Source of the DNA: Deltaproteobacteria bacterium
Lineage (GTDB): Bacteria > Desulfobacterota > DSM-4660 > Desulfatiglandales > B25-G16
DNA: 10,253 nucleotides
Direction of reading: 5' to 3'
Assembly: GCA_020348625.1 (NCBI GenBank)
Contig: CP070752.1
Span: 1,154,538 to 1,164,790, forward strand
In this document: positions 1 through 5,533 of the stretch, one piece after another
Position numbering within the stretch: the first letter of the stretch is position 1
Layout of the letters: each line of letters opens with the position of its first letter
The notes under the pieces: generated by a model
The model's database searches: none
What the model saw: the letters and a program-made list of their open reading frames with translations, nothing else
What the model was told of the DNA's origin: nothing
Program-made: the position numbers and the translations under genes

Positions 1-130
1 AACCATTGATTGTCAGGTTGATTTGCCTTTATAAGTTGATATCAGCAGAATTTTCGGGCAAATTTGCCTGTTAGCAATATCAAATATTTTGCCTACCATC
101 TGGCGGAGCTCTACAGAAATGGAGGGCGCC

Positions 131-325
131 ATGGCAAGCAGACTCCTCAATGAAATGCACCAGATGATGAGGCGTCGCCACTATTCGATACGTACCGAGC
201 AGAGCTGCTGTGCGTGGGTAAGGCGATATGTGCACTTTCATAAAATGCGGAGTAGGGCGGGTCTTCGGAACGGCGAGCAAAAGATCGAAACCTTCCTCAC
301 TCATCTTGCCATAGACCTCCAGGTA
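131..325 (+). pseudogene. Integron-type tyrosine recombinase, N-terminal fragment only
   Basis: The ATG at 131 is preceded by GGAGGG (121-126), a good ribosome site, so I prefer it to the upstream in-frame TTG at 89. The roughly 65 residues resemble the N-terminal SAM-like core-DNA-binding domain of integron integrases (IntI family): the stretch HYSIRTEQS, the basic segment WVRRYVHFHKMR and the segment ETFLTHLAIDLQV all match the usual pattern. Intact IntI proteins are about 320-340 residues and carry an R-H-R-Y catalytic domain. Here homology stops after LQV at about 325, and the frame then runs through unrelated sequence to a stop at 449-451. The catalytic domain is absent from the window, so the protein cannot be an active recombinase. 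Likely a relic left by an insertion or deletion. Confidence in the family is good; the class of integrase cannot be told from this part. Confidence 0.75.
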
Positions 326-326
326 A

Positions 327-340
327 GATGTCCCTTTTTA
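327..340. repeat. Direct repeat copy 1, GATGTCCCTTTTTA
   Basis: The first of two copies of GATGTCCCTTTT in the window; the other starts at 1282. It begins within a base or two of the point where integrase homology ends. No inverted copy is visible in the neighbourhood, so it is not an obvious terminal inverted repeat of an insertion sequence. It may mark a recombination junction or a dispersed repeat. Confidence 0.45.
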
Positions 341-492
341 TTCCTACCGCGACCGATTTACATCTCGCAGCCCGACAGGCGGTGGTCCTCTCACCTAATT
401 CTGCCTTATTCCTTATTATTGCGCCCAATACCATTATTCCCCACGACCTGAGCGAGGCCCTTCTAACGAAACCTGCTTGGGCATGGATCGCA
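341..492. other. Non-coding stretch downstream of the acetyltransferase
   Basis: Between the integrase breakpoint and the stop codon of the reverse-strand acetyltransferase I see no convincing gene. Open frames cross it on both strands, but none looks like a known protein. If the acetyltransferase were a gene cassette, its attC site should lie here. The nearest candidate is GCCC...GGGC around 456-481 containing CTAAC; it is too short and lacks paired R/L boxes, so I do not call an attC. Confidence 0.4.
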
Positions 493-990
493 TTACACGG
501 CAAAACACCTGGATTCGTTTTCACTACCGCAATTTTTTTTGTAGAACACTTCATTTTCACGCTGCAATATTTCTACAAATCCAAGATTCAAATAGAATGC
601 ACATGCACCAACGTAAGATTTGTAGGTATCAACAATCACTTCCGTACAATTATTTTGGAAAATCCATTCAAGACCATTCTTTACCAGATCTCGCGCGACG
701 CCATTTCTACGAAAATTTTCATCGACAAACAAACTCTCAACATACCCAACACGATCGGATTCATATTCTTCAACATTATTACGAATAGACATCTCTACGA
801 ACCCTACGAGTTTTTCAGGTGACTGCTCTGCAACCCAAACTGAATAATCTAATTCCCCAACAACCGTTCTTCGAAAGTAAATGGATTCTAGTTCAGAATG
901 TAACTGTTCTTTTTTACATTCTGGGTACAACGAACACCGAAGCCGGTGCCACTCTGGAAAATCTTTCTGTTCTACTTCACGAATGTTCAT
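493..990 (-). CDS. GNAT acetyltransferase, AAC(6')-like (putative aminoglycoside 6'-N-acetyltransferase)
   Basis: A 165-residue GNAT-fold protein. The start MNIREV, the LRCSLYP segment (17-23), VEMSIR (65-70), the acetyl-CoA-binding pyrophosphate loop region FRRNGVARDLV (93-103), CTEVIVDTY (115-123), LGFVE (136-140) and the ending VFYKKN (148-153) follow the layout of AAC(6')-I enzymes, which acetylate the 6'-amino group of aminoglycosides with acetyl-CoA in the cytoplasm. The length is close to the usual 145-180 residues. The gene is visibly AT-rich compared with the genes to the right and sits beside a broken integron integrase, which suggests acquisition by transfer. No clear Shine-Dalgarno sequence precedes the ATG at 990. 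A related GNAT with another small-amine or peptide substrate is the alternative; substrate and any resistance are inferred, not shown. Confidence 0.75.
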   Translation of the reverse strand: MNIREVEQKDFPEWHRLRCSLYPECKKEQLHSELESIYFRRTVVGELDYSVWVAEQSPEKLVGFVEMSIRNNVEEYESDRVGYVESLFVDENFRRNGVARDLVKNGLEWIFQNNCTEVIVDTYKSYVGACAFYLNLGFVEILQRENEVFYKKNCGSENESRCFAV

Positions 991-1029
991 GTCAGTTGTC
1001 CGGCGGTAACATAATACTAGACTGCCGAA

Positions 1030-1051
1030 AAGGCGTATTTGTTTACGCCTT
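1030..1051 (-). terminator. Perfect 8-bp hairpin, weak terminator-like on the minus strand
   Basis: AAGGCGTA pairs with TACGCCTT around a six-base loop. Read on the minus strand the stem ends in a short run of four T's (CCTTTTCGG), giving a weak intrinsic-terminator look; on the plus strand no T-run follows. It lies about 40 bases upstream of the acetyltransferase start, in its untranslated leader if transcription starts further right. It could be a terminator of a lost minus-strand gene, a leader hairpin, or a recombination-site relic. Confidence 0.35.
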
Positions 1052-1281
1052 AAGAAATCGGACGGAGTAGATAAGCACGTTAATCCAATATATTACATTG
1101 AATCTTTCTATTATGGTCGTGAACAAATGCGCCTCATGGTTTCTTTATCAGCAGTGCATGAGAGTGGGCAATCAGCTGAGCGGGGAAGCGTAAGTGGTGC
1201 TTTGAGCTGTGCCTGAGCAAGAGAAGTAGAATCGCGGTTTCACTTGAGATGTGATGTCACTAGATCAGATTAGCCGAAAAT

Positions 1282-1294
1282 GATGTCCCTTTTA
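1282..1294. repeat. Direct repeat copy 2, GATGTCCCTTTTA
   Basis: Same orientation as the copy at 327-340 and identical over 12 bases (GATGTCCCTTTT). The two copies bracket the acetyltransferase gene and its flanks, about 955 bases apart. Integrase sequence does not resume after this copy, so it is not simply the far end of an insertion into the integrase gene. Confidence 0.4.
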
Positions 1295-1333
1295 CCATAT
1301 TCTGTCAATATCGGCAAGAGGGAATGGACTTGT

Positions 1334-1417
1334 ATGAATAACGACCTCAAGTTTTTGTGGAATCTGCCGATAGAAGAAGTTGGAATAACGGGGATATCCG
1401 ATTCCAAAGGCAACTAA
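1334..1417 (+). CDS. Possible small ORF, 27 codons, or remnant of a gene start
   Basis: ATG at 1334 opens a 27-codon frame (beginning MNNDLKFLWN and ending GITGISDSKGN) closed by TAA. A purine-rich GAGGG lies at 1318-1322, about 11 bases upstream, which is rather far. The end of the peptide has a flavour of the first strands of roadblock-like or profilin-like domains, but it is too short to judge. It may be a translated leader, the truncated start of a lost gene, or chance. The stop codon lies inside the inverted-repeat cluster that follows. Confidence 0.2.
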   Translation: MNNDLKFLWNLPIEEVGITGISDSKGN

Positions 1418-1439
1418 CTGCGATAGTTGTGCGTAGTTG
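1411..1439. promoter_or_regulatory. Operator-like cluster CAACTA-N7-TAGTTG-N4-TAGTTG
   Basis: CAACTA (1411-1416) is the exact reverse complement of TAGTTG (1424-1429), and a second TAGTTG follows at 1434-1439, exactly 10 bp (one helical turn) after the first. The repeated unit is in fact TAGTTGT. The cluster ends about 35 bp before the HTH gene at 1475, a typical place for an autoregulatory operator. What binds is inference; the HTH protein encoded next door is the obvious candidate. Confidence 0.4.
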
Positions 1440-1474
1440 TCAAACTCAGAGAACAGTAGCTCGGGGAGCATGAA

Positions 1475-1693
1475 TTGGGAGTATCTCTGGAAACGATGGG
1501 AACAGATAGAGAAGTACTGAATGCCGATGAGGTTTCCAGTTGGCTTCGTATACCCAAATCAACCCTGTATAAGCTTTGTAGCGAGGGCCAAATCCCTTGT
1601 GCCAAGATCGGGAAACACTGGAGGTTTGACAGGGCAATGGTCAAATCGTGGTTTGAAAAAAGGGTTCGAGAAACAATAGTACAGAATTACTGA
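1475..1693 (+). CDS. Excisionase-family helix-turn-helix DNA-binding protein
   Basis: A 72-residue protein that is almost entirely an HTH_17/excisionase-type (MerR-like winged HTH) domain. The pattern VLNADEVSSWLRIPKSTLYK (14-33), then EGQIPCAKIGKHWRF (37-51) and a final helix around VKSWFEK, is typical of the family: tandem helices, then the basic GKHWRF wing. I chose the TTG start at 1475 because GGGGAG (1463-1468) sits six bases upstream; the ATG at 1496 has a poorer site. Such proteins act as phage or integrative-element excisionases or as small stand-alone regulators. With no intact integrase nearby and a same-strand signalling operon 92 bases downstream, a local regulator is at least as likely as an excisionase. 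Role not established. Confidence 0.75.
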   Translation: MGVSLETMGTDREVLNADEVSSWLRIPKSTLYKLCSEGQIPCAKIGKHWRFDRAMVKSWFEKRVRETIVQNY

Positions 1694-1785
1694 ATCACAA
1701 TGACGGGAACGTTTCTATGAACTCATGACGTGTGAGGATTTACGAGTAATTATTTAGAAACTCAACTGTAGGAGAACAACGATAC

Positions 1786-2271
1786 ATGGAAAGATCTCTG
1801 AAAGTATTGGTTGAACCGACATGGGATGAAATAGAAAAGGCCAGGAACACAAGCAGCGATTTCCTGAATGCCCATGGGTTATCAAATGATGCTGTGCATG
1901 CGCTTACGATGGTGGTGAGTGAATTGATCGAGAACAGCGTTAAATACGGCAAGTTCACAGAACCGGAAAGTAAGGTAGTGGTAACGATCGATATTGAAGA
2001 AGGCATGATCTCTGTTGAGGTAGTCAACCCCGTGGATGAAACAGCATACAGGCATCTGAAGAACCTGGACAGAACAATTCAATGGATCAGGGGCCATCAA
2101 GACCCCTTTGAGGCCTATATAGAGAGACTGAGGGAGGTCTCTAAAAGGCCACTAGATGATAAGGAAAGCGGCCTGGGCCTCGTCAGAATATCATATGAGG
2201 GAAGATCTATCCTCGATTTTTTTCTTGGCGAGAATGACCTGTTGAGCGTGTCGGCTATTTCGCACTATTAG
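1786..2271 (+). CDS. HATPase-fold ATP-binding protein (SiaB/RsbW-like partner-switch kinase)
   Basis: 161 residues with a histidine-kinase-type ATPase fold and no dimerisation/His domain. The N box is SELIENSVKYG (45-55, Glu46 and Asn50), and the ATP-lid region has ESGLGLVRI (127-135). The usual DxG of the G1 box is replaced by NPVDE (81-85), so nucleotide binding may be atypical. Proteins of this design (RsbW, SpoIIAB, SiaB, and cyanobacterial Slr1658-like regulators) phosphorylate a STAS-fold antagonist on Ser/Thr. The following gene encodes a likely antagonist and a PP2C phosphatase lies two genes further, which supports this role. GGAG (1771-1774) lies 11 bases before the ATG. It is probably the first gene of the signalling operon proper, or the second after the HTH gene. 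Kinase activity is inferred. Confidence 0.82.
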   Translation: MERSLKVLVEPTWDEIEKARNTSSDFLNAHGLSNDAVHALTMVVSELIENSVKYGKFTEPESKVVVTIDIEEGMISVEVVNPVDETAYRHLKNLDRTIQWIRGHQDPFEAYIERLREVSKRPLDDKESGLGLVRISYEGRSILDFFLGENDLLSVSAISHY

Positions 2272-2284
2272 AGAGGCTGAAGAG

Positions 2285-2662
2285 ATGACTGCGCGAGAGA
2301 AAGAGACATTTGTTGGCAATCTGTTGAAGATAGAACTCGAGGAAAAGAAAGACGCTATCAATATCAACTGGTCTGGAAAGAGCGTAGATCGTGAGCCAGG
2401 GAAATTCATTACCCCAATTCTCGTCAACGCTATCAGGAGAAGCAGCAGCCTTAATAAAAAGATCATATTGGATTTCCGGGAGCTGGCTTACATGAATTCA
2501 TCATCTATCACACCGGTCATAAAGATCCTTGAAAGGGCCAAAAGAGGGAGAACTCAAATCAGGGTTGTGTATAAAAAATCTCTGAAATGGCAAGATCTCT
2601 CATTTTCCGCCTTAGAGATATTTAAAACCAGAGACGGCAGAGTGGAAATCAAGGGATTGTGA
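2285..2662 (+). CDS. SiaC/STAS-like anti-sigma-antagonist-type protein
   Basis: 125 residues, starting 13 bases after the kinase gene. A predicted beta strand KIILDFRELAYMNSSSITPV (59-78) followed by helix IKILERAKR resembles the central part of STAS-fold antagonists and particularly of SiaC (DUF1987) and Slr1659-like proteins, where a Ser/Thr next to the strand end is phosphorylated. The NSSS run (71-74) is the candidate phospho-site. The N-terminal strand pair ININWSGKSVDREPGKF fits the same fold; family members are also about 125 residues. Order kinase-antagonist-(methyltransferase)-phosphatase is what a partner-switching module needs. In Pseudomonas SiaC controls a diguanylate cyclase, but none is visible here, so the target is unknown. 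Assignment is by motif and context; sequence similarity is distant. Confidence 0.7.
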   Translation: MTAREKETFVGNLLKIELEEKKDAININWSGKSVDREPGKFITPILVNAIRRSSSLNKKIILDFRELAYMNSSSITPVIKILERAKRGRTQIRVVYKKSLKWQDLSFSALEIFKTRDGRVEIKGL

Positions 2663-2668
2663 TACAGC

Positions 2669-4063
2669 ATGCACCAAGATGCCATAAACCTAACGGCTGA
2701 TCTGATCGCAGGAAAAGAGAAGATACCCGTCGATGTCACCTACGCATCCAGATATTCTCTGCTGGTCCGTTACTCGGATTCACGGGCTTACGGGGATGGA
2801 GCGCGTTTCTCCAAGCTCGTGATCCATGTCGACGGAGAAGATTGTGAGCTGGGTCCGTGCAGGATCATGTCAGAACCCAACATCGATGGCTATGCAGGCA
2901 GGCTGATTTTCCTTGAGGATGTTTACGACCTCGAAGACCTGTTTCTCAACAACAGGATAGTCAAGCTGCAAAACGCCTTTATAAACCTGCCGTTGATCCT
3001 GGCTTACAAAGAAAGGATTTGCGAAGAATTTAAGGAGTATACCGCCAATCTCACGTATGATTTGAGCGTGTATAAAGGCATCTTTGATGACCTGGATCTA
3101 GAATTGCGTGCCGAGCCTGAGAGTATAAGAGAATCGATCAGGGGAGCCATCATCGATACCGAGGGCAAGAAGTTCATGCGGTACCTCGATGAGAGGCTGG
3201 AAGAGCTGCACGGTATAGTCGGTTCGTTCAATGGGGAAGAGCATGCCCGGCACGGATTTTATTTCAGAAAACAACTGTGGAACTATATCCTCTGTTCTCC
3301 ACTGCTGAAACGAACCAATCTCAAGCCAAGAGGATACGTTGGAGATTCGGTGATGATGCGAATGATTTATGCAAACGAGCTTCAGGGTGATTCCACCTTT
3401 TCGAAGCTCATGCATAAGCATCCGTTGGAGCACGCTGCCTCTCAGGCTGTACGATGCAGAAGACATATTATAGCAAACATGGTCCGCCGCATCAGGGAAC
3501 ATGATATCGGTACAACGCACGGAAGATTGAAGGTCTTGTCAGTTGCCAGTGGATCGGCAATTGAAATCGAAGACATATTGGTTGATGCTGGGGATTGTGA
3601 AAAATATCATTTCGCCTTGCTCGATCAAGACCGACAGGCCCTGATGGAAGCGGCGGAGTTTATTGGCCAGATTGAGAAGAGGTTAGAAGCCAAAATCAAA
3701 GTAGACTACCTGAACGAATCTGTGCGAACCATGCTTGCTTCGCCCCAATTGAAGGGCAGATGGGGGGAGTTCGATTTCATTTATTCGATGGGGCTTTTTG
3801 ATTATCTCACTCCTCGGGTGGCATCGGCTGTGCTCCTTAAGCTTTTCCAATTGCTGAAGCCCGGTGGAGAGATGATTGCCGGAAATTTCCACACATCAAA
3901 TCCGAGCAAATACTACATGGAGTATTGGGCAGACTGGGTTCTCTACCATCGAACGGAACAAGAGTTCGGAGATCTGTTAGGCAATGCCGCCTCAGCGGAA
4001 ATAGATATCTTTTTCGATGATACAGGGAGTCAGATGTTTCTTCACGTAAGAAAGACAGGATAA
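2669..4063 (+). CDS. SAM-dependent methyltransferase with PilZ-like N-terminus, PhcB-like (3-hydroxy fatty acid methyl ester synthesis type)
   Basis: 464 residues beginning 6 bases after the previous stop. Residues about 20-100 form a beta-rich, PilZ-like domain, but the c-di-GMP signature RxxxR...D/NxSxxG is not clear. A helical middle part (about 100-215) leads to LKPRGYVGDSVMMRMIY (218-234), a hallmark of the family that includes PhcB of Ralstonia. A class I methyltransferase fold follows: motif I VLSVASGSAIEIED (289-302), the acidic LLDQD (317-321), FDFIYSMGLFDYL (368-380) and LLKPGGEMIAGNF (395-407). PhcB makes 3-hydroxypalmitic acid methyl ester, a quorum signal, using SAM. Whether this homologue makes a fatty acid methyl ester is inferred; a protein or other small-molecule substrate is possible. 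Placement inside a kinase/phosphatase operon with two membrane sensors fits a signalling role. Confidence 0.78.
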   Translation: MHQDAINLTADLIAGKEKIPVDVTYASRYSLLVRYSDSRAYGDGARFSKLVIHVDGEDCELGPCRIMSEPNIDGYAGRLIFLEDVYDLEDLFLNNRIVKLQNAFINLPLILAYKERICEEFKEYTANLTYDLSVYKGIFDDLDLELRAEPESIRESIRGAIIDTEGKKFMRYLDERLEELHGIVGSFNGEEHARHGFYFRKQLWNYILCSPLLKRTNLKPRGYVGDSVMMRMIYANELQGDSTFSKLMHKHPLEHAASQAVRCRRHIIANMVRRIREHDIGTTHGRLKVLSVASGSAIEIEDILVDAGDCEKYHFALLDQDRQALMEAAEFIGQIEKRLEAKIKVDYLNESVRTMLASPQLKGRWGEFDFIYSMGLFDYLTPRVASAVLLKLFQLLKPGGEMIAGNFHTSNPSKYYMEYWADWVLYHRTEQEFGDLLGNAASAEIDIFFDDTGSQMFLHVRKTG

Positions 4064-4133
4064 CGGTTGCATGGGCTGTACATGCTGAATCTGAGTTATA
4101 GAAGGATGGCTAACGTATAAAACCGGGATTGAG

Positions 4134-5504
4134 ATGAGCCTTATTGCTAACACGACAGAGCAGTTCGATTATGATGCCGATCAATTCGAAAGCTACCTCA
4201 GCAGCATCATCCATGAGTGGCTGAAAACGCTCACAATTCTGGCATTCCTCATGGTTCCAGCGTTCCTGATACTGGATTATTTTATAATGCCTAAAGAGCT
4301 TCTCCAGCGGTTTGTTATTTACAGATCCGTGTCGACACTCATCGTGATCATCCAGTATGCCATTGTTCGTCAAACCAAAGCAAGTAAGCTCTCTTACATC
4401 CACGGGTATGCTGTTTCGGTGAATATTGGAGGGATGATAGCGCTGATGACAGTTGATCTGGGAGGGTTTAATTCCAGTTATTACGCTGGCCTGAATCTGG
4501 TGATAATTGGGGTAAACCTCTGGATACCATGGAAGACCATCCACTCAGCCCTCAATAGCATCGTAGTTATTTCCATGTATATTCTGTTGAATGTGATTGC
4601 AGGTCATCCATATGATCATTCGGCCCTCATCAATAACCTCTTTTTTCTGCTCTCAACAGCAATCATTGCCGTGAGCATAAACCATGTGAAACATAAACTC
4701 GTCAAACAGGAATTTTATCTGCTTGTTGAGTTGAAAAAGGCCCGGGATGCGCTCTGGAGTGAGATGGAACTGGCAAAACGGATACAAACAGCGCTCTTGC
4801 CGGACAGGGAAAAGGTTAAGGGCTTTGAGATTGCCGCCACCATGGTCCCGGCCAAAGAGGTAGGTGGCGATTACTACGATATCATTGAAACACCAACGGG
4901 AGATAAATGGGTTACCATTGGTGACGTGTCGGGCCATGGGGTCGATTCAGGGCTCATTATGATGATGGCACAAACAAGTATTCTATCAACGGTACACAGT
5001 TCAACGGACTATAAGCCATCAGCGGTTCTTGAATCGGTAAACTCGATTCTGAGAGAGAATATTTCCAGGTTGGGATCCGATCACTATATGACGATGATGG
5101 CCATCCGGTTCAATGAATCACAAATGACCCTGGCCGGAAAACACCAAGACATCATAATTTACAGATCCGCATTGAATAAGACTGAAACCATCCCTACAAA
5201 AGGGACGTGGCTGGGAATTGACGAAGATATCGGGAAATACTTGAACGATGTTTCGGTCACCATAGAGGAAGGCGATCTCATACTGCTATTCACCGATGGC
5301 ATCACCGAGGCCACCAACAGGAATGGAGAGATGTATGGCCAAGTTCGCCTCGAACAGGCCCTGAATGAATACGCAGATTTACCGGTCCGTAAGATCCTCG
5401 ACAAGGTAATCGAAGACGTAACGGTTTTTCAGGAAGAACAACTGGATGATATGACCTTGGTGGTCATCAAGAAAGGCGATCCGAATGCAGCCTACTGGCA
5501 TTAG
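4134..5504 (+). CDS. Membrane-bound SpoIIE/RsbU-type PP2C serine phosphatase
   Basis: 456 residues. The N-terminal half has about six hydrophobic helices (roughly 32-50, 60-78, 92-108, 117-132, 138-156, 166-183) with markers ILDYFIMP, YYAGL (116-120) and INNLFFLL (166-173). A short charged linker (185-212) leads to a PP2C/SpoIIE domain from about 211: AKRIQTALLP (214-223), GGDYYD (244-249), GDVSGHG (263-269), FTDGITEA (386-393) and LDDMTLVVI (437-445). The metal-binding aspartates (246, 264, 388 and 438 or 439) are all present, so it should be active. Its likely substrate is the phosphorylated STAS-like protein encoded at 2285, making it the SiaA/RsbU equivalent. It lacks the HAMP and periplasmic sensor of SiaA; the membrane domain matches that of the next gene instead. 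Seventy bases separate it from the methyltransferase. The ribosome site before 4134 is weak (GGGATTGAG). Confidence 0.88.
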   Translation: MSLIANTTEQFDYDADQFESYLSSIIHEWLKTLTILAFLMVPAFLILDYFIMPKELLQRFVIYRSVSTLIVIIQYAIVRQTKASKLSYIHGYAVSVNIGGMIALMTVDLGGFNSSYYAGLNLVIIGVNLWIPWKTIHSALNSIVVISMYILLNVIAGHPYDHSALINNLFFLLSTAIIAVSINHVKHKLVKQEFYLLVELKKARDALWSEMELAKRIQTALLPDREKVKGFEIAATMVPAKEVGGDYYDIIETPTGDKWVTIGDVSGHGVDSGLIMMMAQTSILSTVHSSTDYKPSAVLESVNSILRENISRLGSDHYMTMMAIRFNESQMTLAGKHQDIIIYRSALNKTETIPTKGTWLGIDEDIGKYLNDVSVTIEEGDLILLFTDGITEATNRNGEMYGQVRLEQALNEYADLPVRKILDKVIEDVTVFQEEQLDDMTLVVIKKGDPNAAYWH

Positions 5505-5533
5505 GCATTTCTAACTATTTAAGGCAGTGAGAC

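Larger units (their letters stand above)
991..1474. other. Long intergenic region, no convincing gene
   Basis: Nearly 500 bases without a recognisable protein or RNA gene. It holds the hairpin at 1030-1051, the second copy of the GATGTCCCTTTT repeat (1282), a possible 27-codon ORF (1334-1417) and the operator-like repeats at 1411-1439, all listed separately. The remainder (about 1080-1280) shows nothing I can name; frames there are short and interrupted. It must contain the promoter for the rightward operon and probably the one for the leftward acetyltransferase gene, but I could not place convincing -35/-10 pairs. Confidence 0.5.

Noticed and set aside
456..481. GCCC...GGGC inverted ends with CTAAC/GTTAG inside, considered as an attC site
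   Set aside because: Only four bases pair, the site is far shorter than a normal attC, and the R and L boxes with their spacing are missing.
297..560. Open frame of 87 codons on the minus strand overlapping the acetyltransferase 3' end and the integrase fragment
   Set aside because: No recognisable protein, overlaps two better-supported features in other frames, and spans the integrase breakpoint.
328..822. 164-codon open frame on the plus strand
   Set aside because: Antisense shadow of the AAC(6')-like gene; its composition is not protein-like and no family is recognisable.
1250..1275. TGTGATGTCAC-type sequence considered as a CRP/FNR site
   Set aside because: The half-sites are too close together and do not match the spacing of either consensus.
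1470..1520. ATG at 1470 opening a 16-codon frame just before the HTH gene
   Set aside because: It is in a different frame from the HTH protein and shares the same ribosome site, which fits the TTG at 1475 better; too short to call.
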